A DNA stretch of 64,000 bases from JBBQFI01 sp038237805 (lineage in GTDB: Bacteria; Verrucomicrobiota; Verrucomicrobiia; Chthoniobacterales; UBA10450), in assembly GCA_038237805.1 (NCBI GenBank), contig JBBRYI010000004.1:186001-250000 (forward strand), given 5' to 3'. A program made the translations under genes and the position numbers. This document shows, piece by piece, positions 44,004-53,335 of the stretch. The notes beneath the pieces are model-generated. The model was given only the letters and a program-made list of their open reading frames with translations, made no database searches and was not told where the DNA came from. Each line of letters begins with the position of its first letter. The stretch's first letter is position 1.

Positions 44004-44885
44004 ATGTTCCGCGGCACTTACACAGCGCTTGTTACTCCGTTTCGCGATGGTGAAATCGACGTCGCGGCGTTGGAACGGTTAATTGAAGGGCAAATTGCCG
44101 CCGGTGTTGCAGGTATTGTAGCTGTCGGCACGACCGGAGAATCACCGACGCTCTCGCACGATGAGCGCGAACACGTGATCAAACTCGCGGTGAAAACCGC
44201 CAAAGGGCGTTGTCAGGTTTTGGCTGGGACAGGATCGTACTCTACACGCGACGCAATCGTAGCAACGAAGCGTGCGGAAGAGCTCGGCGTGGATGCGGCG
44301 TTAATCGTTGCGCCGTATTACAACAAGCCAAGTCAGGAAGGATTGTTCCGTCACTTCCGAGCGATCGCGCAAGAGACTTCGCTTCCGATTATGCTCTACA
44401 ATATTCCGGGTCGATGTTCCGTGGATATTGCTGCTGACACCGTCGAGCGGCTCGCGACCGAGTGTTCCAATATTTCTTCCATCAAGGAAGCGAGCGGCAG
44501 CGTGGATCGCGTAAGTGAACTGCGGAGTCGTTTGCCTAACGAGTTTACGATTTTGAGCGGCGATGATTCGCTCACGCTTCCGTTTATGGCGGTCGGAGCA
44601 GTCGGCGTCGTGAGCGTCGCATCGAATCTAGTTCCTGCTCAAGTCTGTGCTTTGGTGCACGCGCAGGAAGCGGGCGACGTAAAATCCGCGCGCGCACTTC
44701 ACCGGCAGTTATTGCCGATTTTCAAGGATCTCTTCATCGAGCCGAACCCGGTACCGATAAAAACTGCACTGAGCTGGCGTGGCATGATGTCGCCTGAAGT
44801 TCGCCTGCCACTTTGTGAAATGACCGAGTCAAATCAGGCGCGGCTGCGCAAGACACTGGATTCGCTTGAAGCGTTTGCGAAATGA
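44004..44885 (+). CDS. dapA: 4-hydroxy-tetrahydrodipicolinate synthase
   Basis: First committed enzyme of the diaminopimelate branch, condensing pyruvate with aspartate semialdehyde; 293 residues. It has GTYTALVTPFRDGEIDV, VGTTGESPTLSHDER, the Tyr in LYNIPGRCSVDIA and the Schiff-base Lys in SSIKEASGS. The ATG at 44004 follows directly on a CCTAACGA copy (43996-44003). It overlaps dapB by ATGA. Confidence 0.98.
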   Translation: MFRGTYTALVTPFRDGEIDVAALERLIEGQIAAGVAGIVAVGTTGESPTLSHDEREHVIKLAVKTAKGRCQVLAGTGSYSTRDAIVATKRAEELGVDAALIVAPYYNKPSQEGLFRHFRAIAQETSLPIMLYNIPGRCSVDIAADTVERLATECSNISSIKEASGSVDRVSELRSRLPNEFTILSGDDSLTLPFMAVGAVGVVSVASNLVPAQVCALVHAQEAGDVKSARALHRQLLPIFKDLFIEPNPVPIKTALSWRGMMSPEVRLPLCEMTESNQARLRKTLDSLEAFAK

Positions 44886-45568
44886 GTCCGATTCGGATTC
44901 TTCTCGTCGGCGCTGAAGGCCGGATGGGCGCAGCGATCGAAGAAGAAGCAAGTGATTCTCAAACCGGTTTGATGATCGCGCGTCGTTGCCGACGTGGTGA
45001 TCCCGTCGATGCCAAAAATGTCGATGTGGTCATCGACGTTAGTCATCCCGATGCGACAGACAATCTGTGTTCGGCGTGCGAAAGAGACCGGACCCCACTC
45101 GTGATCGGTACGACCGGGCATTCCGCAGAGGAACGCAAGAGGATCGAAGAAACAGCCCGATCGGTTCCGGTCGTTCTCGCTTCAAACTTCAGCATCGGAG
45201 TCAACGTGCTTTTTGCTCTGACGCGCCGCGCCGCAGAGATTTTTGACGACGAGTTCGATCGGAAAATCGTCGAGACACATCACCGCACGAAGAAAGATGC
45301 GCCGAGTGGCACGGCAAAAACGATTGCTGAGATCTTGCGCGAAGAAGGCGCTGGCGAAGTCCCAATTCAATCGGTTCGCGAAGGTGAAATTGTCGGCGAA
45401 CATACCGTGATTTTTGCGGGTCCCGGCGAACGGTTGGAGTTGATTCATCGCGCGGAGAGCCGAGCGATCTTTGCACGCGGCGCGCTTCGCGCTGCTCGTT
45501 GGATCGTCGACCAATCGCCTGGGCTTTACAGCATGCAGAATGTTCTGGGCTTGCTCGGCGACGGATGA
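44882..45568 (+). CDS. dapB: 4-hydroxy-tetrahydrodipicolinate reductase
   Basis: NAD(P)H-dependent second step of the branch; 228 residues, the short form. It has the dinucleotide-binding VGAEGRMGAAIEEEA, then VIGTTGHSAEERKRI, ASNFSIGVNVLFAL and the active-site ETHHRTKKDAPSGTAKTIA. It lies between dapA and folK, overlapping both by four bases. Confidence 0.97.
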   Translation: MSPIRILLVGAEGRMGAAIEEEASDSQTGLMIARRCRRGDPVDAKNVDVVIDVSHPDATDNLCSACERDRTPLVIGTTGHSAEERKRIEETARSVPVVLASNFSIGVNVLFALTRRAAEIFDDEFDRKIVETHHRTKKDAPSGTAKTIAEILREEGAGEVPIQSVREGEIVGEHTVIFAGPGERLELIHRAESRAIFARGALRAARWIVDQSPGLYSMQNVLGLLGDG

Positions 45569-46065
45569 GAACTGGCATCGCGCTTGGTTCTAATCTCGCC
45601 AATCGCCGCGCATATCTTGATTCAGCGCGCGAACAGATTCTTCGAATTCCGCGCAGCCGTGCACCATTCCTCTTTTCCTCGCTCTATGAAACCGATCCGG
45701 TCGGTTGCGAACCTGGTGCGCAGAAATTTTTGAATGCGGCAATGGAATTGGAGTATGCGGGCGAACCGCAAGATCTCCTGAGCGAGCTTCGGAAAATCGA
45801 GGAATCGCTCGGGCGGGATCCCGATCACGCGCGCAACGCCTCGCGCACAGTCGACCTCGACCTTCTCTATTTTGGTGACCGCACGATTGACCAGGAAGAA
45901 TTACAGTTGCCGCATCCGCGCTCGCATCTGCGGCGATTTGTCCTTGCGCCGCTCGCTGATATCCGGCCGGAATTAATCCTGCCGGGTCAAACAGACTGTG
46001 TGCAATCTCTGCTTGAAAATCTCACCGACAATTCGGCGGTGGTGCGCGTTGCGGACGAATGGTAG
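45565..46065 (+). CDS. folK: 2-amino-4-hydroxy-6-hydroxymethyldihydropteridine diphosphokinase
   Basis: HPPK of folate synthesis, 166 residues. Motifs are GIALGSNLANRRAYLDSARE, SSLYETDPVGC, KFLNAAMELEY, LGRDPDHARNASRTVDLDLL and LPHPRSHLRRFVLAPLADI. The ATG at 45565 overlaps the dapB stop. No other folate genes are close; coupling to panB links two vitamin pathways. Confidence 0.96.
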   Translation: MRTGIALGSNLANRRAYLDSAREQILRIPRSRAPFLFSSLYETDPVGCEPGAQKFLNAAMELEYAGEPQDLLSELRKIEESLGRDPDHARNASRTVDLDLLYFGDRTIDQEELQLPHPRSHLRRFVLAPLADIRPELILPGQTDCVQSLLENLTDNSAVVRVADEW

Positions 46066-46838
46066 CGTTTGCGCGTATGCAGGATTTTCGCGAGAAGAAA
46101 CTGCGCGGCGAAAAAATCGCCGCCTTGACCGCGTACGATTACCCAACCGCACGCTTGCTCGACGAAAGCGAAATCGACGTCATTCTCGTTGGAGACTCGT
46201 TAGGCATGGTCGTGCTTGGTTATGAAGATACGACAAGCGTCACGCTCGAGGAGATGTTGCATCACACCCGCGCGGTCGCACGTGGCGTGAAGCGCGCCGT
46301 GCTCGTCGCCGATCTGCCAATTCATACTTACGACACGCCCGAGCAGGCATTGGAGACGGCGCGATTGTTAATCGGTGCCGGCGCGCAAGCCGTGAAATTC
46401 GAAGGAGGCGCAACGCACGCATTGCACATCTCAACGGTGGTAAATGCTGGGATCCCGTTGATGGCGCACATCGGAATGTTGCCGCAGAGTGTGCGCGAGG
46501 AAGGCGGATATAAAGTGAAAGGCCGCACTCCGGCGGGGGCGGAACGATTGCTGAACGACGCACTCGCGGTCGAGGCAGCGGGCGCTTTTGCCGTTGTGCT
46601 CGAGATTGTCGCTGCAGAAACCGCGCGGCAAATCACGACGAGTTTGAAGATTCCTACGATTGGAATTGGTTCCGGCGAACATTGCGATGGGCAGATTCTC
46701 GTTACGTACGATCTCATCGGGCTGTTTCCATGGTTCACGCCGAAGTTTGTTTCGCCGGAAGCGCGAGTCGCCGAAGAGATCAGAAAAGCAGCCCGCGCAT
46801 TTATTTATCGAACACGCGCCGACGAAAAGGCGTCTTAA
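46059..46838 (+). CDS. panB: 3-methyl-2-oxobutanoate hydroxymethyltransferase
   Basis: First step of pantothenate synthesis, using methylenetetrahydrofolate; 259 residues. It has IAALTAYDYPTARLLDES, VGDSLGMVVLGYEDT, the metal-site VADLPIHTYDTPEQAL, AVKFEGGATHALHI and IGIGSGEHCDGQILVTYDLI. It overlaps the folK end by 7 bases. A later in-frame Met (residue 7) is an alternative start. Confidence 0.96.
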   Translation: MVAFARMQDFREKKLRGEKIAALTAYDYPTARLLDESEIDVILVGDSLGMVVLGYEDTTSVTLEEMLHHTRAVARGVKRAVLVADLPIHTYDTPEQALETARLLIGAGAQAVKFEGGATHALHISTVVNAGIPLMAHIGMLPQSVREEGGYKVKGRTPAGAERLLNDALAVEAAGAFAVVLEIVAAETARQITTSLKIPTIGIGSGEHCDGQILVTYDLIGLFPWFTPKFVSPEARVAEEIRKAARAFIYRTRADEKAS

Positions 46839-46880
46839 CTCTCAATGAAATCAATCGAGAGCGGAGAGGAATTTGATGAG

Positions 46881-47894
46881 ATGGCGATTTGGTCGGGTAG
46901 CCGACAACGCAATTGGCTCCTCGTTGGTTTGCTCGTCTCACTTCTGCTTCACTCGCTGCTCTGTCTTTATTTTTATCGAACGCGATTTCAACCGGTGGAC
47001 ACACTTTTCGCGGAGCATCAGCAAACGCCTACGTTCAAGATCAAGCAGGTCGATCTCGACACCAAGCCGGTCGAGAAAACGAGCATGGATCAGATGACTC
47101 CGGCGGCGAAGCCGGATCCGGACAAAACTGATGTGCAATTACCGGATGAGAAAAAATCGTTCGACGCGCTTCTCCAGGAGGTGCACGCGAGTGCGGCCAT
47201 GCCGGACGACACGAGTGACGTTCTTCCCGATCAACCCAAGGTCGAGCAGACGGATGTCAATTCCGTGATCAACGAAATTGAACGCACAACTGCGCAAACA
47301 CTTTCGAAAAGTCCGAACGCCACGCGCGAGCAATCGCTTTTCGAGGACGCATCCGCATCCGGACGCCCGCAGCCTGCGTTGACCGGCACGGAGCTGGCGA
47401 AGAGTACGACGATCAAGCGTCCGAACGCGTTCAACAGCAAAATTCCCGGTGACAGCGCGGGACCGAATGCGAGACATGCGCCCGGGTTCAGCGATCTCGA
47501 TCAATTGCTATCGCAAAAAGGACCACTCGGATCGGGAACGAAATTGCGCATGCCGGACGATCAGCTTTTCAACTATGACAGCGCGGATTTGCAATCGAGC
47601 GCGATCTCGCAACTGCAAAAGCTTGGAACGCTGATCAAGCGAAATGCGAGAGCGACATTTAGCGTTGAAGGTTACACCGACTCGTTTGGCACGCCGGAAT
47701 ACAATGTCGATTTGAGTCAACGCCGCGCGGACAGCGTGAAGCAATATCTGGTGCAAGTAATGGGAATCAATCCCGCGCAGATTGTAACGCGTGGTTTTGG
47801 ACAAACGAAGTTTCGCGTCTCGCCCACCGGATCAATCGATGACCAACGCGAAAATCGGCGTGTTGAGATCGTTGTTCATACGACAGGCGAGTGA
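46881..47894 (+). CDS. OmpA-like domain protein with one N-terminal membrane helix
   Basis: 337 residues from the ATG at 46881, which is preceded by GAGAGGA; an ATG at 46845 would add 12 residues. A single helix (LLVGLLVSLLLHSLLCLYFY) is followed by a long, low-complexity periplasmic region. The C-terminal OmpA domain (about 215-335) has FNYDSADLQSSAI, FSVEGYTDSFGTPEYNVDLS and DDQRENRRVEI. The Asp/Arg pair that binds diaminopimelate in peptidoglycan is present (YTDS, NRRV). The helix-linker layout recalls TonB- or Pal-like proteins. It may link the inner membrane to the wall (inference). Confidence 0.85.
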   Translation: MAIWSGSRQRNWLLVGLLVSLLLHSLLCLYFYRTRFQPVDTLFAEHQQTPTFKIKQVDLDTKPVEKTSMDQMTPAAKPDPDKTDVQLPDEKKSFDALLQEVHASAAMPDDTSDVLPDQPKVEQTDVNSVINEIERTTAQTLSKSPNATREQSLFEDASASGRPQPALTGTELAKSTTIKRPNAFNSKIPGDSAGPNARHAPGFSDLDQLLSQKGPLGSGTKLRMPDDQLFNYDSADLQSSAISQLQKLGTLIKRNARATFSVEGYTDSFGTPEYNVDLSQRRADSVKQYLVQVMGINPAQIVTRGFGQTKFRVSPTGSIDDQRENRRVEIVVHTTGE

Positions 47895-47905
47895 TTCGTT
47901 AGGCC

Positions 47906-48520
47906 TTACCAGTTTTTGATCCACTGCGATTGATCGGCTCCTGACGTCATCCCGCCCGTACTCCAAAGGTCGTATGTCGGATTGTAGCCGGCGGTGCCAG
48001 CCGGATGCGCTGCTTTATCGGTGGAATATCCGTAGCTATTCCCAAACGGATCAACGATTGCGGTTACGTTGCTCGCCTGATCCCGAGGACTCAACATGTT
48101 CGGCTTAAATGCGAAATAGCTTTTTGCATTCGCATCAGGCTGACGATCAGCATTCGCATCGCCACTAACCTGTTCGTAAAGGAAAAGGCTCGCTGTTTGA
48201 TAGTTTGTTAAAGTCACGGAGGCAGATGGATCGAGTGCCTCTGTTTTAGTTGCATCCGTCGGATAAGACCCATTATCCGCTTTGTAATTTTCCAGAGCGG
48301 CCGAGATCGCGGCGATCTCGGCTTCGGTGCGGGAGCGTGCGCCTTTCTTCTGCACGTATCCGCTTGTCGCGAGAATCAAGCCGGCAAGGACGATGATGAT
48401 CGAAACGACGATCAACAATTCGAGAATGGTGAAAGCTGCATTGTAGCGGCGCTTGTGCCAAGCGCCGAATCTATTAGTTAGGCGTTTGGCACAAGCGCCT
48501 TTACAACCTTTTCGCAGCAT
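47906..48520 (-). CDS. Type II secretion/type IV pilus-like pseudopilin (GspG-like)
   Basis: 204 residues. The hydrophobic N-helix AAFTILELLIVVSIIIVLAG with Glu+5 is a prepilin signature; the residue before Phe is Ala rather than the usual Gly. Then come QKKGARSRTEAEIAAISAAL, ENYKADNGSYPTD and a DPFGNSYGYS segment typical of GspG. The leader before it (residues ~6-26) is encoded by a 64-bp palindromic repeat. The ATG at 48520 overlaps the pilC stop (TGATG), which supports this start. Last gene of the pilus assembly set. Confidence 0.9.
   Translation of the reverse strand: MLRKGCKGACAKRLTNRFGAWHKRRYNAAFTILELLIVVSIIIVLAGLILATSGYVQKKGARSRTEAEIAAISAALENYKADNGSYPTDATKTEALDPSASVTLTNYQTASLFLYEQVSGDANADRQPDANAKSYFAFKPNMLSPRDQASNVTAIVDPFGNSYGYSTDKAAHPAGTAGYNPTYDLWSTGGMTSGADQSQWIKNW
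48442..48505. repeat. 64-bp two-hairpin element inside the pseudopilin gene
   Basis: TGTAGCGGCGCTTGTGCCAA at the left pairs with the right arm ending GCACAAGCGCCTTTACA. Each half is itself a hairpin. It matches the element at 36012-36074. It is read in frame as part of the pseudopilin leader peptide, lengthening it by about 21 residues. Confidence 0.88.
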
Positions 48521-49827
48521 CAGGTTTGTTGCTGCAAACCGCTGATGATGCTGATGAGCGGCAGGAATAGCGCGATCACAATCGTGCCGACAACCAACGC
48601 CAGAAACACAATCATTATTGGCTCCAGCATTGCGGTTAGACCCGCGACGGAATTATCGACCTCGTCGTCGTAAACTTCTGCGATTTTCATAAGCATCTCA
48701 GGCAGCTGACCAGTCTCCTCGCCGACATCGATCATGCTGATGACCATGGGCGGAAAAGCGCCGCTCGTTTCAAGCGGCTGCACAATCGATTCGCCTTCTT
48801 TTACGCTGTCGTGCACCTGCATGATTGCGCGCGCAATGAGAGTGTTGCCAGCCGTCTCACGCGTGATGTTGAGCGCCTGCAAAATCGGAACACCACTGGT
48901 GACGAGCGTGCCAAGTGTGCGGGTAAAACGTGAGATCGCCGTTTTGCGAATCAGATCGCCGAAAAGCGGCATGCGCAACTTGATGCGATCGATGGTCAAA
49001 CGACCGCCGCGCGTGCGCGCAAAGAATTTGTAGCCTGCAATGAAGGCGATGATCAGGCCCAACAAGATCAAGCCGTGATTTTTTACAAAACCACTCACGC
49101 TAATAACAAAAAGCGTAATCGTGGGCAGCGGCTTGTCGCCCAACATATCGTGAAAGATTGCCTCGAATTTCGGCACGATGAAGACAAGGAGGAACGCCAT
49201 GATCCCAATCGCCAGCACCATGACGATGGCTGGGTAAACCATGGCGGCGACGACTTTGTTCTTAATCTTCTGCGCCTTTTCCTGAAACTCCGCGAGCCGC
49301 GCCAGAACCAGTTCGAGCACACCGCCGACTTCGCCGGCTTTCACCATGTTGACGTAGAGGTCGTTGAAAATGGCGGGATGCTGCGCCAGCCCCTCGGAAA
49401 AAGTGCTTCCGCCTTGCACCGCATCCGCCAGCTTGTTGACCGTGTTTTTCAAAACGGTGTCGCGTTCCTGTTTCGCGAGAACGTTAAGCCCGCGCAACAG
49501 CGGCAGACCGGAATCGATCAAAGTGGCGAGTTGTCGGGTGAAGATCATTAACACTTTTGGTTTAACTTTTTTGCGCTGGAAGAGAACGATGTTTTTGCTG
49601 CCGAGAGAGCGCGCTGGACTCGCAGCGCTTGGAACGCGCGCGGCTTTAGCTGCTCGACGCGCTTGTTTTCCATCTGCACCGCCAGCCTTGCCCTCTTCGT
49701 AAACGTTTGTCGGAAAATAACCGGCTTGGCGTAGCTGGCCGATTGCCTCATTTGTAGAGCCGGCTTCGACGAGACCAGTGGATTCTTGTCCGCGAGAGTC
49801 GAGTGCGATGTAAGTGAAGCGGGGCAT
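48520..49827 (-). CDS. pilC: Type II secretion/type IV pilus inner-membrane platform protein
   Basis: 435 residues, GspF/PilC family. An N-terminal soluble segment has FTYIALDSRGQESTGLVEAG. Two T2SSF domains follow: the first with FTRQLATLIDSGLPLLRGL and GEVGGVLELVLARLAEFQEK, the second with FTRTLGTLVTSGVPILQALN and MIDVGEETGQLPEMLMKIA. Three membrane helices are seen. It couples the ATPases to pilin insertion. Naming as pilC or gspF cannot be settled without the rest of the system. Confidence 0.94.
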   Translation of the reverse strand: MPRFTYIALDSRGQESTGLVEAGSTNEAIGQLRQAGYFPTNVYEEGKAGGADGKQARRAAKAARVPSAASPARSLGSKNIVLFQRKKVKPKVLMIFTRQLATLIDSGLPLLRGLNVLAKQERDTVLKNTVNKLADAVQGGSTFSEGLAQHPAIFNDLYVNMVKAGEVGGVLELVLARLAEFQEKAQKIKNKVVAAMVYPAIVMVLAIGIMAFLLVFIVPKFEAIFHDMLGDKPLPTITLFVISVSGFVKNHGLILLGLIIAFIAGYKFFARTRGGRLTIDRIKLRMPLFGDLIRKTAISRFTRTLGTLVTSGVPILQALNITRETAGNTLIARAIMQVHDSVKEGESIVQPLETSGAFPPMVISMIDVGEETGQLPEMLMKIAEVYDDEVDNSVAGLTAMLEPIMIVFLALVVGTIVIALFLPLISIISGLQQQT

Positions 49828-49901
49828 GAGGATTTCGCCGCTAGAATATAGATTCGCGAAAAAGAGTCGAGAGAGCGATGCGCTACCCAGTCAGACGAGC
49901 G

Positions 49902-51584
49902 CTACGTATATTTCAAGACTTCTTCGATCGTAGTGTCGCCGGCGAAAATGCTGCGGAGCCCGTCCTGTCGCAAAGTGACCATGCCGAGTTCGATTGCTTT
50001 TTGTTTCAATATCACGGTCGGCGCGCGCTCGTTGATCAGCTCGCGAATCGGGTCAGTGATCTTCATCAACTCATAGATACCTTTGCGGCCTTTGTAGCCG
50101 GTTTGATTGCAGGTATCGCAACCTTTGCCGTAGAAGAATTCCTTTTTCCCAATGTCGCGGCGTGAAAGTTCCAATTGCGCGAGCAATGACTCGTTAGGCT
50201 CGTAAGTCGTGCGGCAGCTGGAGCAAATGCTGCGCAACAAACGCTGGCCCAGGACCGCTTCGAGGGTGGACGAAATTAGAAACGGCTCGACGCCCATATC
50301 GATCATGCGCGTGACAGCGCCGGGCGCGTCGTTCGTGTGTAATGTCGTGAAAACAAGGTGGCCGGTGAGCGACGCTTGAATCGAAATTTGCGCGGTCTCT
50401 AGATCACGCGTCTCGCCGACCATGATGCGATCGGGATCCTGGCGCAGAAACGCGCGCAAAATTCGCGCGAAGGTCAAACCGATATTTTCGTTTACGGGGA
50501 CCTGGACGATGCCTTCGAGATCGTACTCGACCGGCTCTTCCGCGGTCAGCAGTTTCGAATCGATGGTGTTGATTTTGCGCAGGCAGGAATAGAGCGTCGT
50601 CGTTTTTCCAGAACCAGTCGGACCGGTGACGATAAAAATTCCATTGGGACGATTGATGACTTCGAGAATGTAATCACGGATGTGATCGGGCATTCCGAGC
50701 GCCTCGAGATCGAGATTAACGGTGGAACGATCGAGCACACGCAGCACAACGCTCTCGCCGAATTGCGTGGGCAAAGTCGACACACGCATATCGATGGTGC
50801 GACCGGCGATGCTCTTTTGAATGCGCCCATCTTGGGGCAGACGGCGTTCCGCGATGTTCATGTTTGCCATCACTTTGACGCGCGAAATCACCGGCAGCGC
50901 GAGATGGCGAGGTGGCGGTGCCATTTCATAAAGCGCACCGTCGACACGGTAACGGATTTTGAATTCATTTTCGAATGGTTCGAAATGAATGTCGCTCGCG
51001 CGATCCTGGATCGCCTGATACAAAATCAAATCGACGAAGCGGATGATGGGAGTGGCGTTGGCTTCCGCTTCGACGTTGGCGCTTTCATCGCCGCGCAGCG
51101 TCATTAATTCGCCGGCTTCGCCCAGTTGCTTCAAGATGTCCTCCATGCTGGAGGTGTCGGTTCCGTAGTAGCGCTTGATGCGATCTTCGATCTGCGCCGT
51201 TGGCGAAACGACAACGTGGACATCTTTGCCGAGGGCAAAACGGAGATCTTCCGCTGCGCGAAGATCGAGTGGATCTACGAGCGCGATGTTGAGAACGCCT
51301 TCGGACAAACTTACCGGCAGTGCGCGATGAAGGCGGGCCAATCCGCCTGGGATTAATCGCTGGATTTGCGGCACGATTTCCTGTTCCGAAAGATCGACAA
51401 AGTCAGTGCCAAGAGCGTCGGCGATGACACGATAAAATCCCAGCTCATCGATGAAGCCGCCATCGACCATGGCTTGGGCGATCGGTTTTCCATTTAGGTT
51501 CGCTTCCTGCAAAACAACGTCAGCCTGCGACGGCTGCAGGACGTGTTGCTCGACGAAAAGATCTGCGACCCGCTGGTTGTTCAT
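49902..51584 (-). CDS. pilB: PilB/GspE-type assembly ATPase (first of two)
   Basis: Hexameric ATPase that drives pilin polymerisation; 560 residues. An N-terminal MshEN-type domain (about 1-140) is followed by the ATPase core. Walker A is IFIVTGPTGSGKTTTLYS, the Asp box MVGETRDLETAQISIQASLT and the His box GHLVFTTLHTNDAPGAVTR. A four-Cys zinc site is present (CSSCRTTYEP, GCDTCNQTGYKGRKG). It lies 8 bases after a close paralogue and 74 bases before pilC. Confidence 0.95.
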   Translation of the reverse strand: MNNQRVADLFVEQHVLQPSQADVVLQEANLNGKPIAQAMVDGGFIDELGFYRVIADALGTDFVDLSEQEIVPQIQRLIPGGLARLHRALPVSLSEGVLNIALVDPLDLRAAEDLRFALGKDVHVVVSPTAQIEDRIKRYYGTDTSSMEDILKQLGEAGELMTLRGDESANVEAEANATPIIRFVDLILYQAIQDRASDIHFEPFENEFKIRYRVDGALYEMAPPPRHLALPVISRVKVMANMNIAERRLPQDGRIQKSIAGRTIDMRVSTLPTQFGESVVLRVLDRSTVNLDLEALGMPDHIRDYILEVINRPNGIFIVTGPTGSGKTTTLYSCLRKINTIDSKLLTAEEPVEYDLEGIVQVPVNENIGLTFARILRAFLRQDPDRIMVGETRDLETAQISIQASLTGHLVFTTLHTNDAPGAVTRMIDMGVEPFLISSTLEAVLGQRLLRSICSSCRTTYEPNESLLAQLELSRRDIGKKEFFYGKGCDTCNQTGYKGRKGIYELMKITDPIRELINERAPTVILKQKAIELGMVTLRQDGLRSIFAGDTTIEEVLKYT

Positions 51585-51592
51585 GAAGATAC

Positions 51593-53296
51593 CTAGTTGA
51601 TGTCACCGAGTGTGATGGAAATCACTTCTTCGGCCGACGTGAGCCCGCCCAAAACTTTGCGCGCGCCATCCTCGCGTAAAGTTCGCATACCCAGTTCGCG
51701 GGCGCGCTGCCGTAGCAGCAGCGTCGATTGCCGATTGTTGATCATGTGGCGCACTTCGTCATCGATGACAAAAATCTCAAAAATTCCCATGCGCCCTTTG
51801 TAACCGGTCTGGCGGCATTGATCGCAACCGACCGCGGTCATGACTCGCGCTTCGCTTAGCTGCGACTGTTCGAGATTGAGGGCGCGCAATTCGGTTTCAC
51901 TTAACTCGCCCGGTGTTTTACAGTTCGCGCATAATCGCCTAACGAGCCGTTGCGCCATGATCGCGCGCACGGATGATGCGACGAGAAAGGGCTGCACGCC
52001 GATATCGATCAGGCGCGCTACCGCAGATGGCGCGTCGTTTGTGTGCAAGGTGCTGAAAACAAGATGACCGGTAAGGCTGGCATTGATGGCAATCGACGCG
52101 GTCTCCAGATCGCGAATCTCGCCAATCATAATGATGTTCGGCGCCTGGCGCAGAATCGATCGCAGCGCCGCGGGGAACGTCATGCCAATATCCGCGTTCA
52201 CCTGGACCTGGTTGATGCCGTTCATCTGATATTCGATCGGCTCTTCCACGGTAATGATCTTGCGATCCGGTTTGTTGATGTAATTAAGACAGGCGTAGAG
52301 CGTACTGGTTTTTCCCGAGCCGGTGGGTCCCGTGACGAGAAGAATTCCGTCCGGCAAACGCAGCAGCCGTTCAAACGTCTCCTGATCGTCGGTGAAAAAA
52401 CCGAGCTCGGGCAGGCCGAGCAGCAAACTCGATTTGTCGAGCACACGCATGACAATGCTCTCGCCGTGATTGGTGGGTAGGGTCGAAACGCGCAGGTCGA
52501 TCGGGTTGCGTCCGATCTTCACCTGGACGCGGCCGTCCTGGGGCAAACGCTTTTCCGCGATGCTCATCGAGCCGGTCATGATCTTGAGCCGGCTGACAAT
52601 GGCCGATTGCAATCGTTTCGGTGGGGCCTGCATTTCCTGAAGCACGCCATCGATGCGGAAACGCACACGGAATTTTTTGTCGAGTGGTTCGAGGTGAATA
52701 TCGCTGGCGCCGAGTCGATGCGCTTCGATCAATAACATCGAAACCATGCGAATGATCGGTGCATCCGCTTCATCGCCTTCTACGAGCGAGCCGCCTTCAG
52801 TGATCTCAAGATCGAGATAAGCGCCGTCGCCGATTTTTTTCAGCAGAACATCGGACGCCTCGTCCGCCGTTCCGTAGTATTTAATAAGTGCCTCGCGGAT
52901 TTTCTGCGGACTTGTGCAAACAAGTTCGATCTCGCGTTGCAAGAGAAAGCTCAGGCCGTCGATGGTATCGATGTCGAGCGGGTCGCCGACCGCGACAATC
53001 AATCCGGTTTCACCAAAACCAACCGGAACAACTTTGAAGCGACGCGCGTCTTCGTTGCGGATTTGCTTGATGACCTCCTGCGGAATCGCCATGGTCGAAA
53101 GGTCGATCCAATCCATGTGCGCTTGCGTGGCGAGGCTGCGCGAAACGTCGGCTTCGGAAACAACGCCCTCCTTTACCAGGACCTCAACGACATTGCTCGC
53201 GCCGTTGAGTTTCGATTTTGCTTTCTCGACTTGTGTGCGCGTGACGAGGCCTGCGTCCTCGAGGAGATGGAGAACGTAATCTTCGTTTGGATGCAC
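51593..53296 (-). CDS. pilB: PilB/GspE-type assembly ATPase (second of two)
   Basis: 567 residues with the same layout as its downstream neighbour: an MshEN-type N-domain, Walker A LLVTGPTGSGKTSTLYAC, Asp box MIGEIRDLETASIAINASLT, His box GHLVFSTLHTNDAPSAVAR, and a four-Cys zinc site (CANCKTPGEL, GCDQCRQTGYKGRMG). All catalytic motifs are intact, so both copies should be active. Two tandem ATPases may serve different pilus or secretion machines, or form mixed hexamers (inference). Confidence 0.95.
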   Translation of the reverse strand: MHPNEDYVLHLLEDAGLVTRTQVEKAKSKLNGASNVVEVLVKEGVVSEADVSRSLATQAHMDWIDLSTMAIPQEVIKQIRNEDARRFKVVPVGFGETGLIVAVGDPLDIDTIDGLSFLLQREIELVCTSPQKIREALIKYYGTADEASDVLLKKIGDGAYLDLEITEGGSLVEGDEADAPIIRMVSMLLIEAHRLGASDIHLEPLDKKFRVRFRIDGVLQEMQAPPKRLQSAIVSRLKIMTGSMSIAEKRLPQDGRVQVKIGRNPIDLRVSTLPTNHGESIVMRVLDKSSLLLGLPELGFFTDDQETFERLLRLPDGILLVTGPTGSGKTSTLYACLNYINKPDRKIITVEEPIEYQMNGINQVQVNADIGMTFPAALRSILRQAPNIIMIGEIRDLETASIAINASLTGHLVFSTLHTNDAPSAVARLIDIGVQPFLVASSVRAIMAQRLVRRLCANCKTPGELSETELRALNLEQSQLSEARVMTAVGCDQCRQTGYKGRMGIFEIFVIDDEVRHMINNRQSTLLLRQRARELGMRTLREDGARKVLGGLTSAEEVISITLGDIN

Positions 53297-53335
53297 AATC
53301 GAAAGATTACCGATGTGCGGCGAAATCGAAAGTAG

